Positions 19,001 to 27,400 of a DNA stretch of 64,000 nucleotides are shown piece after piece. Source of the stretch: Methylocystis sp. SC2. Its GTDB lineage: Bacteria; Pseudomonadota; Alphaproteobacteria; Rhizobiales; Beijerinckiaceae. The stretch lies in NCBI RefSeq assembly GCF_000304315.1, contig NC_018485.1, positions 652,501-716,500 on the forward strand, given 5' to 3'. The notes below the pieces were generated by a model. That model did no database searches and was not told the DNA's origin. It worked only from the letters and a program-made list of their open reading frames with translations. The first letter of the stretch is position 1, and every line of letters begins with the position of its first letter. The translations under genes and the position numbers were made by a program.

Positions 19001-19057
19001 GGCGACGCCGGCAAGGTTTACACCATGCTCAGCCACGCCTCCGGACGCTTCGAATAG
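13019..19057 (+). CDS. Giant membrane-anchored coiled-coil repeat protein (2012 aa)
   Basis: Protein of 2012 residues with no assignable enzyme domain. Residues 1-100 are Ala/Pro-rich and disordered. Two membrane segments lie at about 105-126 and 142-163. Almost all of the rest is charged helix. From residue ~571 to ~1020 it contains about 13 near-perfect 33-residue repeats with the core pattern LAAFE-x4-RHS-E-VAQRVSEHGERATSTL; 33 residues equal three hendecads, which suits a long coiled coil or amphipathic helix. Looser repeats continue on both sides. A compact C-terminal domain (about 1910-2012) breaks the pattern and includes LWRRYQRGEKGGLFGRRLY. The start ATG at 13019 has GGAGAGGG upstream. 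It recalls polar scaffolds or apolipoprotein-like helical proteins; its role is unknown. Confidence 0.85.
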   Translation: MATSGKIQDAASAALTAIEEALDIGAPPDAAGAADEANNRSGPAQSRRAEAPAGERRPASAYGEPQNRVQPQPGAIAPALAPANDDRRTVGELRQALQIKPNRSIMALTFASMGLWAGCWALYVYFHQGEIIDFDGSMLAPKPVLTLAALIAPLVFLFLTGLMARRAHEMRLIANSMTEVAIRLIEPETVATEQVVSLSQAIRREAASMGDGIERALARAGELEVIVRTEVTNLERSYTENERRIRLLIDELTREREAIVVNADNARAALFGAREALSQELATTSVHLAEAVSQAGARVASSLGSKGEEIRLALDEAGDAFESTLASHGERVLIALTQTGDEVAQKVTGASDDVSRRFADGVEEVGRKLEAASEAIASDFGARGADVLGRFEELGASFSEAIGGQGERIVAQLTETGGAIRDTIETQGGAFERSLAETQDRLTTRVAEHVENARATFETAETRIVGLLEDTHQKAQNEFQLRGQALHEAIARSLNQSSTALVEQVDAVQARFVAAASEAVSAIGQHGDRVNETLADNFQAFEQTVLGRGGEVAERIAERGLQIETTLAERLAAFEDAVVRNSTEAAMRVAEHGNRVSSVISDGLAAFEDTFARHGEEVVSRVAEHSERAATTVATQLAAFETAVALRSEELAQSVGDHSARAESALATQLAAFEESVNSRSGEIAERLSEQNERATATLSAQLAAFEEAVTQHSDDVAARVSEHGGRATAAIATQLAAFEDTVARHSGEVAQRVSEHGERATSTLTSQLAAFEETVVRHSDDVALRVSEQSERATSTLAAQLASFEDAVARHGEQIAQRVGEQGERATSTLSAQLAAFENSIIRHGDEVAERVGERGERAASTLSAQLAAFGEAVERHSEEITQRVSEHGERATAAFSQGVSTFEDVVARQGEDLAARVAARTERAAAELGDKLAAFEDSVARNSGQVSDAVAQSLEAIENVLVRQGGEIAQRLAARADSAQIDIAEKLGAFEEAVRRHSESVASVVGEHATRVDDLLGERLNALEAAGMLVAKTMETSRELALQEFETHGAALRDKLRQSVAEASSALAENAATMHERFANTASDAVLAIATQGERLHELVNDRFGAFENAVLSESKDVVASLADHGERIAVTLGEQLAQFENALLRDGGELADRVGAHAERLSAELTQRFAVVEDVIGGQGTQLVDSLTTRTADAAARLDAQAQEIAHRIDDRLQSLDETIRMQGGALVERLSAQVEHYNARIGDNSRHFADEIDARLAEIDGAIESKGGHLVEKLGARAIDIASTMSNKIEAFENVANARTMEAADRIDELVGRVDAGLGVGGQMLQEALSKHAAEVARVMEDGGRQVMQTLDAKIKDVDWVLLSRSSELAHTIASRTEEINEALGGHAKELETTLDGRIALLENNVISRLGAVSSEIDEGGRLVVDTIGARLQDIKDVLAAARREFDTTLHARAGDLGQSLAERVAEISDALDARLTQMQTVLDARGGAVAQELTTIGDLVTTAVENSSAALVSRLGVERDELTNALDASREALALTLETSVQTSIAALLETNERIRAELPALLDTLGETNASLHAVIDKTGGNLVTLEHELGKRLAEFHGALNEASTQVEHISAVAGGTMQDANAIVAALDERQHTLAQSAQKLAQSQEALDAVMAARRRSLEELVTLIEGRRAEFESAMTQFGELMDRSFRSIETRSRDLGGELSETSRQTADLIETRFAAVRAAAEGEREQTSEALRAAFSQANEEITRLFGDARSKFDAATDEIRGLARNIHREIEETREEVRRGATEIPRETAEQAAALRRVVGDQVKALNELTDIVARSGHVYDIAEQSAPLRQAIPDQAARAAPQVAQNRAAEPTREPQGGWLSNLLARASFDDSAPQPPRPARSLATAGALDSLTLDIARMVDNAAVAELWRRYQRGEKGGLFGRRLYTAQGHQTFEEIRRRYRVDQAFRATADRYVAHFEDLLVETSRGDHDGSKALDLLTGDAGKVYTMLSHASGRFE
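14630..16085 (+). repeat. In-frame 99-bp tandem repeats inside the giant coiled-coil gene
   Basis: About 14 consecutive 99-base units encode the 33-residue repeats; the best matched run from about 14729. Units share the codons for LAAFE and for the ARxSEHGERAT segment but differ at many silent positions, so this is an old, selected array rather than a fresh duplication. Confidence 0.8.
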
Positions 19058-19065
19058 CGCTCAAC

Positions 19066-20619
19066 CTATTCGATCGATTCCGGCGGCTCGGCGCCGATGC
19101 GCGCTTCAAAAGCGACTTCGGCGCGCAGATTGTCGAGGTCGCGGCCGATGGTCGCGACGGCCAGCAGCCGGTCGCCCTTGAAGTAGGAAACGGCGCAGTC
19201 GGCGGCGGCCGGATCGCCTGACATTTCCAGCCGGTCCCACGACGCGGCGTTTCCGATATAGGAAATCGCCTCATCGTAATGCTGGCTCCAGAAGAAGGGC
19301 GCGGCGTCGAACTTTTCCTTGCGGCCGAGAATGTTGCGCGCGGCCGTCTGTCCCTGACGCTCCGCGACAACCCAATGTTCGACGCGTATCCGCGCCCCCG
19401 TGATCTTGTCGGGCCAGCTGGCGATGTCGCCGGCGGCGTAGATATCGGGCGCGCTCGTCTGCAGATATTCATCGACGAGCACGCCGCGGTCCACCGCAAG
19501 GCCGGCTGATTGGGCGAGCGAGAGATCCGGCTTCACCCCGACGCCGATGACGACGATATCGGCGTCCAAGATCGCGCCGCTTTTCAAATTGACCGTGCGC
19601 TCGCCGATCTCCGTCGCCGTGTCCCCGAGATGGAAGACGACGCCATGGCTCTCGTGCAGCTTTCTCACATGCGCGCCGATTTCGGGGCCGAGAATGCGCG
19701 CCATCGGTATTTCCTCGGGCGCAATGACGCGCACGTCGAGACCGCGGCCGCGCAGCGACGCCGCCACCTCAAGGCCGATGAAGCTCGCGCCGATCACGGC
19801 CACGCGGCGCGCCCCGGCGCAGGCGGCGATGATCCGGTCGCAATCCGCGAGCGAGCGCAGATAATAAACATGGCTCCGTTCGGCTCCCGGCGTCGGCAGC
19901 TTGGTGGGGAATGCGCCCGTGGCGAGCAGCAGCGCGTCGTAGGACAGCGTCGTCCCGTCAGCGAGCGTCAGCCGCTTGTCCGCGGGGTCGAGCGACTCGA
20001 CGCGCCGTCCCAGACGCAGCTGGACGCCGTTGTCGCGATACCAGGCGGGATCGCGCAACGGCAGCCAGTCCGGCTGCGCGCTTCCGGCCAGATAATCCTT
20101 GGACAGATTGGGACGGTCGTAGGGCTCGGCGGGATCGGCGCTGACCAGCTCCAGAAGGCCGTCATAGCCTTCCGCCCTTAACACCTGCGCGGCGGCGAAG
20201 CCCGCGGCGCCGCCGCCGACGATGACGACGCCGCGCGATTCGGCAGCGCCCCTACGCGCAGGGCGCGCGGGGTCGGGCAGCCTTTCGCGCGCAAACGCCT
20301 TTCCGTCGACCTGCTCGACCCGCCACCGCGGCAGCGGATCGAAGGCGGGGGCGCGCAACGCGCGGCCGCTGCGCAAGCTGAAACAGGCATGGTGCCACGG
20401 GCACCGGATCGAGCCGCCGACCACGAGGCCCTCGGCCAAGGGCCCATGATAATGCGTGCAATGCGCGCCGATGACGAAGAACTCGTCGCCCTGTCGCGCC
20501 ATCACCGCGTCCTCGCCGGCCACATGGCCAAGCAACGGGCGGCCTTCGGAAACCTCGGCGGCGGCGACTCCCTGCGTGAAGTCGGGGCCCTCGGGTTGAT
20601 TGCGCCCTTCTTCCGTCAT
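19066..20619 (-). CDS. Rieske-ferredoxin reductase fusion (AIFM3-like)
   Basis: Soluble oxidoreductase of 517 residues. The N-terminal Rieske domain has Cys54-x-His56 and Cys73-x2-His76, ligands for a [2Fe-2S] cluster. From residue ~128 follows a two-Rossmann flavoprotein: FAD motif GGGAAGFAAA, NAD(P)H motif IGASFIGLEVA, and YAAGDIASWP near the end. This is the layout of AIFM3-type and ring-dioxygenase-type ferredoxin reductases. It should move electrons from NAD(P)H to a ferredoxin or oxygenase, though no partner is adjacent. The start ATG at 20619 has GGAGGGGGAGAG upstream. The stop lies 8 bases from that of the convergent giant gene. Confidence 0.9.
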   Translation of the reverse strand: MTEEGRNQPEGPDFTQGVAAAEVSEGRPLLGHVAGEDAVMARQGDEFFVIGAHCTHYHGPLAEGLVVGGSIRCPWHHACFSLRSGRALRAPAFDPLPRWRVEQVDGKAFARERLPDPARPARRGAAESRGVVIVGGGAAGFAAAQVLRAEGYDGLLELVSADPAEPYDRPNLSKDYLAGSAQPDWLPLRDPAWYRDNGVQLRLGRRVESLDPADKRLTLADGTTLSYDALLLATGAFPTKLPTPGAERSHVYYLRSLADCDRIIAACAGARRVAVIGASFIGLEVAASLRGRGLDVRVIAPEEIPMARILGPEIGAHVRKLHESHGVVFHLGDTATEIGERTVNLKSGAILDADIVVIGVGVKPDLSLAQSAGLAVDRGVLVDEYLQTSAPDIYAAGDIASWPDKITGARIRVEHWVVAERQGQTAARNILGRKEKFDAAPFFWSQHYDEAISYIGNAASWDRLEMSGDPAAADCAVSYFKGDRLLAVATIGRDLDNLRAEVAFEARIGAEPPESIE

Positions 20620-20972
20620 GTCGCTCTCTCCCCCTCCGCGCCGTCGCGCCCGTGCGCCAGCCTATTGCCACGCTTACTAAAGAGGGCGGCGCTTGAAGAG
20701 CGGCAAGCCTCGATCCGGACGGAAGCGATCGTGATTCGTCAAGAATCGAACACTTTGTCACCTTTTGTATTATGAGAGGCGTTATGAAATGCCCATCGGC
20801 GGCTCTGGAACCATGAAAAATTGTGACATTGCCGCCACACTAATTAGAACAAATTTTCGTCAGGGCTTTTTTTGCCTAACAATTGGGCAGATGCGCGGAC
20901 GTTGGGCTTGAACGGAACTTCGCTCGCGAGTGATATCAATCAGATCTCGCCTCCCAGACGGAGTTCCCAGCA
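20620..20972. other. Intergenic region upstream of the outer-membrane barrel gene
   Basis: These 353 bases contain no gene. They are clearly AT-richer than the surroundings, as expected for a strong promoter of an abundant envelope protein. A possible promoter is TTGTGA at about 20820 with TAGAAC 18 bases further on, on the plus strand; this is weak. A ribosome site (GGAG, 20960-20963) precedes the barrel gene's ATG. Confidence 0.5.
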
Positions 20973-22595
20973 ATGAAATGGCCCTATCTTTCGACCGTCG
21001 CTGCACTCTCGCTAGCAACCAGCGTCACGAGCGCTGCCCATGCTCAGTCGAAGCTGATGGAGGTCGACCCGACTCTGATCGAAGAGAATCAACCCGCGCC
21101 GCCCCCTGCGGCCAAGCCCGTCAAAAAAGGCAAGATCGTCAAGGGTCCGGCCGTGGCCCCGACGCCCGCCTGGATCGATACGCTGACCATCGACGGCTAC
21201 GTCGAAGGCGGCGTCGCCGTCAACTTCAATCAGCCGTTCAACAAGCTGAACTGGGGCCATCTCTACACCGACCGCGCCAATTGGCCAACCTTCAACGGCG
21301 CCCTCCTGACCGTGCAGCGTCCGCTCGATCCCAAGGCCGAAGGCTATGACTTCGGATTCAAGCTTCAGGGCATGGTCGGCGAGGACATGCGCTACAACCA
21401 CTACCTCGGCATTCTCGACTATGCGATCGCCTCGCGCACGCAGATCGGACCGATCGAGGCCAATGTCCTGGCGCATTTTCCGTGGATTAGCCCGATCAGC
21501 GAAGGCGGCGTCGACCTCAAGTTGGGCATGTTCGTCACCTACAACGGCGCGGAAGTGATCCCGGCGAAAGACAATCTGTTCTACAGCCACTCCTACATCT
21601 TCAACTTCGGTCCGTTTATCCACACCGGCGCGATGGTCACCACCCACGTCAAGCCCTGGCTCGACGTCTATACCGGCGTGACCAGCGGCGTGAACACGAG
21701 CCTCGGCTGGCCGGGTGACAACAACGCCGCCGCGTCCTTCCACGGCGGCTTCGGCTTCAACCTGCTCGACGGCAATCTGACCATTATGGCGATCACCCAC
21801 ACGGGTCCGGAGAACCAGAGACAGACCGATCCGCTCGGCGTCGGCTGGCCTGTCGGTTTCACCGGCGTCCCGTTCACTCCGGGGGGGTGGCCTCCGCCGA
21901 CGACGGCCGGCTGGCCGTTCAACCAGGGCGGCTTCGGCGCTCCTAGCCTCTGCGCCTGCGACGTCAACACGGCGATCCGTTCGTTCAACAACCTCACGAC
22001 GACCTGGAAGGCGACCGAGAATCTGACGTTCATCACCGACATCAGCTTCATGCTGGAAAGCGGCTGGAACAATAGCTCCTTCGGCCTGCCGCAAAAGGCT
22101 TGGGCCGCGGCCAACGCCATCACCGGCACGGGATTCTGGGGCACGGCCCCGGCCTATCCGATGGGCGCGCGCGCCTTCGGCATCGCGCAATATTTCTCCT
22201 ACAAGATCAACGATATCTTCAAGCTCAACGGGCGCGCCGAATTCTATCGCGACAACAACAACTTCTTCGTCAGCGCCTATCCGGGCTATTTCGACGCGGT
22301 CAATCTGGCGCATGGCTTCTGGTGTCCGTCCTGCATCAACCAGAACCTGGGAACGGGCCTTTATGCGAACAGGCCGGTCTATTCCGGCACGAGCTATCTG
22401 GCCTTCACGCTCGGTATGACGATTACGCCTGAACTGCCGGTCAAACTGCCCTACATCACCGGCCTGATCATCCGGCCGGAGCTGCGTTGGGACACGACGG
22501 TCAACGGCACCACGCCGTTCTTCAGCCGCAGCGGACTGAGCTCGAACCAGGGCATGTTCAATATGGACGTGATCGTTCCCTTCACGCTCCTTTAG
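20973..22595 (+). CDS. Outer-membrane beta-barrel protein (porin-like)
   Basis: Exported protein of 540 residues. A signal peptide ends at AHA-Q (about residue 25), followed by a Pro/Lys-rich spacer. The rest alternates aromatic and polar residues as in membrane beta-strands (for example WIDTLTIDGYVEGGVAVNFN near the start and PELRWDTTVNG near the end). A Gly/Pro/Trp-rich loop (PGGWPPPTTAGWPF) and two cysteine pairs probably lie outside. It resembles the BBP2-type barrels of methylotrophic alphaproteobacteria. The substrate is unknown. ATG at 20973 has GGAG ten bases upstream, and a strong terminator follows, so it is probably transcribed alone. Confidence 0.8.
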   Translation: MKWPYLSTVAALSLATSVTSAAHAQSKLMEVDPTLIEENQPAPPPAAKPVKKGKIVKGPAVAPTPAWIDTLTIDGYVEGGVAVNFNQPFNKLNWGHLYTDRANWPTFNGALLTVQRPLDPKAEGYDFGFKLQGMVGEDMRYNHYLGILDYAIASRTQIGPIEANVLAHFPWISPISEGGVDLKLGMFVTYNGAEVIPAKDNLFYSHSYIFNFGPFIHTGAMVTTHVKPWLDVYTGVTSGVNTSLGWPGDNNAAASFHGGFGFNLLDGNLTIMAITHTGPENQRQTDPLGVGWPVGFTGVPFTPGGWPPPTTAGWPFNQGGFGAPSLCACDVNTAIRSFNNLTTTWKATENLTFITDISFMLESGWNNSSFGLPQKAWAAANAITGTGFWGTAPAYPMGARAFGIAQYFSYKINDIFKLNGRAEFYRDNNNFFVSAYPGYFDAVNLAHGFWCPSCINQNLGTGLYANRPVYSGTSYLAFTLGMTITPELPVKLPYITGLIIRPELRWDTTVNGTTPFFSRSGLSSNQGMFNMDVIVPFTLL

Positions 22596-22623
22596 CCGCA
22601 GTTTGCGAGAGCATACGAAGCAA

Positions 22624-22650
22624 GCCGCCCGGTCCGCCGGGCGGTTTTTA
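22624..22650 (+). terminator. Intrinsic terminator after the barrel gene
   Basis: An eight-pair perfect stem, CCGCCCGG-TCCG-CCGGGCGG (22625-22644), is followed by five T residues. It lies 29 bases after the barrel gene's stop and reaches the stop codon of the convergent gene. Confidence 0.85.
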
Positions 22651-23640
22651 TTGCGGAAGTTCGTCGTTCGCGTGATTGCGCGGCTGATCGCGCATGAGAA
22701 TTTCGACGTCCGAGTCCTTGGTCGACTGCACGCGGAACGTGCCCTGGTAGGTTTTGCCCTCATGGCGCGCGATGGCGACATATTCGCCCTCGGCCAAAAC
22801 CAGCGACGGGAAAGCGCCGATCATCTCGCGGATGACGTCGCCGCCGGGCGTGAGCACCGAGAAGCTGGTATTGGCGAGCGCCTCGCCGCCCGGCTGCTTG
22901 ACGAGCTTCAAGGTCATGGTCGCCGCGCGATGGCGCAGGGTCGCTTCGATCAGTTTTCCGGCCGGTATTTTCAAATCCGCCGTAACCACGGAGTTGGTCT
23001 GGTTCGTCCCGCCCTGGGCGCCCTGCCCCGTGTCGAGCAAGGTGGAGACGACGTGATAGGCGCCCTCGGGGAGGCAGATCATTTGATCGGCGTTGGCGTT
23101 GGCGAGAATGAGCTTCGCTTCTGAATTGCCGCGTTCCGGCACATAGATCGAAATGGACAGCCGCTGCGCGGGAATTTGCGCGTCGCCCAGCTTGTCGATG
23201 AGCTTCAGCCCGCCGGCGTTCAGAACGATCCGCTCGGAGACATTGCCGCCCTCCATGGCGACGCGGCGCGTGACGCCGGCCAGCCCATAGGCGGCGTGGA
23301 CGATATAGGAGCCGTCCGGCAGCGGCAGCGTCGGGATCGCCTCTTCGGATTGCGCCACGAGCTTGTGCGATCCGTCCGGCTGGGCGCTCTCCTCAAAGAC
23401 GCGCCAGACGAGCCCTGAGTGGACCGGCTGCTGGTCACTGGCTGCAAGCGTCGCGCTCAGCCGCAGCGTGGCGCGTCTTTCGGTCGGCGGCGCGGCCGGC
23501 GCCGCCTCGCCGGCGCCATGCGGCGGATGGGTACGGCGCGGCGGCTGTTGCTGCGCTTGCGTCGGCGCGGGGAGAAGCGCTGCGCCGGCGAGCGCCGCCG
23601 CGGCGACCCGGCCAAGCGCGTCCAATCGGACTTTTTTCAT
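22648..23640 (-). CDS. Secreted protein of unknown function
   Basis: Protein of 330 residues with a clear signal peptide (MKKVRLDALGRVAAAALAGA, cleavage near TQAQ). A Pro/Ala/His linker follows, then a region rich in beta-strand that looks like two or three immunoglobulin-like or carboxypeptidase-regulatory-like repeats (for example LPDGSYIVHAAYG, LPEGAYHVVSTL and LAEGEYVAIARHEG, each a PxGxY turn). This suggests a periplasmic or surface adhesion or scaffold protein. No catalytic motif is visible. It lies 8 bases upstream of the CitE-like gene's stop on the same strand, so it is probably co-transcribed behind that gene. I do not recognise a named family. Confidence 0.75.
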   Translation of the reverse strand: MKKVRLDALGRVAAAALAGAALLPAPTQAQQQPPRRTHPPHGAGEAAPAAPPTERRATLRLSATLAASDQQPVHSGLVWRVFEESAQPDGSHKLVAQSEEAIPTLPLPDGSYIVHAAYGLAGVTRRVAMEGGNVSERIVLNAGGLKLIDKLGDAQIPAQRLSISIYVPERGNSEAKLILANANADQMICLPEGAYHVVSTLLDTGQGAQGGTNQTNSVVTADLKIPAGKLIEATLRHRAATMTLKLVKQPGGEALANTSFSVLTPGGDVIREMIGAFPSLVLAEGEYVAIARHEGKTYQGTFRVQSTKDSDVEILMRDQPRNHANDELPQ

Positions 23641-23648
23641 CGACCTGT

Positions 23649-24377
23649 CTATGCCGAGGATTGCGGTCTTTGTCGATTCTCGCTCCGCGGGAAGACCTCA
23701 TGGATGGCCGCGATCTCGCCGGGAAAAAGCGCCATCGCCCCTCGAAAACCGTCGCGGCGCGCCGCTGCATAGGCCTGCGTTTCCCCGGGTTGCGCGGGCG
23801 GCGCGAGCGCCGGAACGCCGGCCGAGGCCGCCGCGATCACGACCGCTCCGCGCGCCATTTGGACAGCGGCGCCGTTACCCTCGGCGAGCCCCAGCGCCGC
23901 GCGCAGCCCGGCTTCGTCGAAGGCCAGCGCCGCAAGACGCGGCGACGCGCCGGCAAGGGAATGCAACGCCAACACGGCGGCGGGATCGCCCCCCGCGAAG
24001 GCGCCGATCCTGGTCGCGCCGTCGGCGCGGCCGGCTTGCGCCTCGCGCACGGCGAGCTTCACGGCCATGCGCTGCAGGCTCGCGGCGCCGTCGCAGGATG
24101 GAAGAAAGACGCCGTCCGGCCCCGGGCCGAACAGCGCGTCGAGGTCGGCTTCGATGAGCTCGCTGTCGAGAGCGGCGACTTCCACGAAGAGCTTCGGCGC
24201 CGCGCTCTTGCCTCGCGCCTCATTGATCAGCGCGCAAGCGCGCGCGCGGACGCCGCGTCGCGCCGCGTCTTCCGCACAGGGGCCGAGCCGCAACAGGAGC
24301 GCATCGGCGCCGCACTCAAGCGCCGCTGCGACATCCTCATCGCTGGCGTCGGACTCAAGGATCAAACAAGAGCGCAT
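23649..24377 (-). CDS. HpcH/HpaI (CitE-like) aldolase family protein, degenerate active site
   Basis: Protein of 242 residues with the TIM-barrel pattern of the citrate-lyase beta/malyl-CoA lyase group: a GADALLLRLG strand, the ALDSELIEADLDALFGPGPDGVFLP stretch and a late GDPAAVLALHSL helix. Positions that bind metal and substrate in CitE look changed: the usual LDLEDA is LRLGPC, the substrate Arg before the NALD turn is Glu, and the metal Glu after LPK is replaced by Asp (LPSCDGA). Activity is therefore doubtful. ATG at 24377 gives the family's normal start; an upstream ATG at 24479 would add 34 unrelated residues. It diverges from the restriction-modification gene. Confidence 0.68.
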   Translation of the reverse strand: MRSCLILESDASDEDVAAALECGADALLLRLGPCAEDAARRGVRARACALINEARGKSAAPKLFVEVAALDSELIEADLDALFGPGPDGVFLPSCDGAASLQRMAVKLAVREAQAGRADGATRIGAFAGGDPAAVLALHSLAGASPRLAALAFDEAGLRAALGLAEGNGAAVQMARGAVVIAAASAGVPALAPPAQPGETQAYAAARRDGFRGAMALFPGEIAAIHEVFPRSENRQRPQSSA

Positions 24378-24489
24378 GCGAGCTGAGTGGCTTTTCTCGG
24401 GAGACCTCGGGCCACTTCTATCATGCTCAACGGCCAGCGTGGCGAGGGCTGCGTTGACGGCCCGCGGAGCGGCGCGCATAAGCGCCTCG

Positions 24490-27400
24490 ATGATCGATCG
24501 TTTTGAAACCTATCTATTGAAACTGCGCGAAACGCCGCTCGCGGAGCATACCGAGCATACGGGCCGCGCCGCCCTGGAATCTCTCTTGGGCCAATTCGCC
24601 AAGGACGCGCACACAGGTCTGCGGGTCCAGCACGAACCCAAGCGCGATAAAGACAAGGGCGCGCCTGACTTCAAGGTTTCCCGCCATGGCATGATCCTCG
24701 GCTATGTCGAGGTCAAGGAAATCGGCGCCAATCTCGACAAGATTCTCAAGTCCGACCAGATCAAGCGGTATCGCGAACTCTCAGCCAATATAATCCTTAC
24801 GGACTATTTGCAGTGGATATGGATCGATGGCGCGCATGTGAATGCGCGCGAAGCGCTCGCCTTCCCGACCGACCTCGACGCGCGCAAAATTCGCATCGCG
24901 CCGGAGCGTGCGGAGGCCGTCGGCAAACTGATATCGGCGTTCTTCTCCGAAGCGCCCGAGGGCATTGGCCGCGCTCAGCAATTGGCGCTGGCGCTCGCAA
25001 CGCGCAGCAAGTTGCTGCGCGAATTTTTAGGCGAAGAATTGGTACGACAGCAACGAGAACATCAAGAGGGCCGTTTGTTCGGCCTATTTCAGATTTTTCG
25101 CGACCAAGTCTTCCACGAACTCACGACTGCGGATTTCGCCGACGCCTTCGCGCAGATGCTGGCTTACGGTCTGTTTCTCGCGAAGCTCAACGCCGATACT
25201 GAACGCGTCACGCTGCATAATGCACGCGAGTTCGTGCCGGGCTCCTTCCGACTGATTCGCGAACTCGTCGACTTCCTGACCGTGCTCGATAGCGACGAAT
25301 ATCGCGAGGTGCGATGGGTCGTTGAAGAGGTGCTCTCCATCGTCAACGGGCTCGATCTGCCCGCGATTCACGAGGACTTATCCTTCCGGACCCGCAAGGC
25401 GATCAATCGCAAGGTCCGCGCGCAGGATGAAGAAGAGCATCGGCTTTTCGAGCGCGATCCCTTCATTTACTTCTACGAGGATTATCTGAAGGCCTACGAC
25501 GCCAAGATGCGCAAGAGCCGCGGCGTCTATTACACGCCGCCGCCGATCGTGAATTTCATCGTCCGCGCGGTAGACGATGTTCTGAAGGACAGTTTCGGCA
25601 TTCGCGAGGGGCTGGCGGATTCAAAGCGCGTCACCGTGCTCGATTTCGCCTGCGGCACGGGAACGTTTTTGCTCGAAGTGTTTCAGCGCATCTTCGACAA
25701 TATCGGCGGCGCCGACAAAGGGCGCGCCGACCCGATCGTACGCGAACACATTTTGAAGAACATCTACGGCTTCGAATATCTCATCGCGCCCTACACCATC
25801 GCGCATCTGAAGCTCTCACAATTTTTGAAGGACCGCGGCCATGCGCTGAAGGATGACGAGCGGCTTCAGGTCTTTCTCACGAACACGCTGGAACCGATCG
25901 AGCCGCAGAAGAACTTCCTGCTGCCGGCGATCTCGGCTGAGGTCGAGGCGGCGCAGGCCGTGAAGGACAAGCCGATATTGGTGATTTTGGGGAATCCACC
26001 CTATTCTGGTCATTCCAAGAATAAAGGCGCATGGATAACGACCGCAATCGATGGATACAAATACACGATCGAAAAAGACGATAAGGGCAAGGAATTCGTT
26101 AAGCCGCTCGGTGAACGCAATCCGAAGTGGCTCAATGACGACTACGTGAAGTTCATTCGCTTCGCGCAGTTGAAAATGGACGCAGTCGATGAAGGCGTCG
26201 TCGGAATCATCACCAATCATTCATGGCTCGACAATCCGACATTTCGCGGCATGCGCCAGTCGCTAATGCGCAGCTTCGATCGAATTTACGTAATCGACCT
26301 GCACGGAAACGCCAAGAAGAAGGAAGTCGCGCCAGACGGCTCGAAGGACGAAAATATTTTCGACATTGAGCAGGGTGTGGCGATCAGCATCTTCGTCAAA
26401 AAGCCCGGCTTGGAACGCGGGGTTTGGCGCGGCGACTGGTGGGGGAAAAGGCTGGAAAAATATAAGGCCGGGGCCGAGCAAACTCTCAAGTCGTCCAAGG
26501 TTGAGAGACTTGAGCTCAACGAGCGAGACTTTTACTTTATTCTTCGAAATAGAGAGCTAGAAAAAAGCTACGGAAGCGGATGGGCCCTCGCGGAAATCTA
26601 TTCCCTTGGAGGCGCGGGAATCGTGACTGCTCATGACGCGTTCTCGATTAGCTTTGAAAGTCGCGAGCTAATCGCTCGCTTCGAAAAATTCCGAAAGGCC
26701 AAAGGAGACGCCAAAGCTCTTCATCAGGAATTTGACGTCGAAGAAAAAACTGGCTGGGATATTTTAAGAGGATGGAAAGCTCTCTCACAAAGCCCGCGAA
26801 AGACCGCGGATTTTGTTCGAGAAATCGCTTATTCACCTTTTGACTCACGAAAAATTCTTTACGAAGATCATCTCGTTTGGCGTACCGTCAGAAAGCTCAT
26901 GGATGAAATTGACGACGAAAATTTCGTCTTGCTTTCCAGTCGCGTCACGAAGGACGAAATATCTGCGATCATTGTGTCTTCCGCATTTCGGCATAAATCG
27001 GCTACTCGCTATGACATAACCTATGGTTTCCCATTATATACACGCTCAGATTCCCGCAGAATAGAAAACTTCTCTCCCCCCTTCCGCAGCTTCCTCGACG
27101 CTCGATATGATGGCCATCATTTCGAAGCCGAAGAAATTCTCGGATACATTTACGCAGTCCTGCACGCGCCGACTTACCGGCGCCGCTACGCAGAATTTCT
27201 GCGCATAGATTTCCCCCGCATTCCCTTCGCGGAAAAACGCGAGGACTTCGAGACGCTGTCGCGCATGGGCACCGAACTGATCGAGGCGCATCTTCTGAAG
27301 GACTTCCCGCGTCGCGGTCTCGGCGACTATCATGGGCGCGGCGACAACAGCGTCGAAAAGCCCCGCTATGTCGAAGCCGAGGAACGCGTTTTCATCAATG

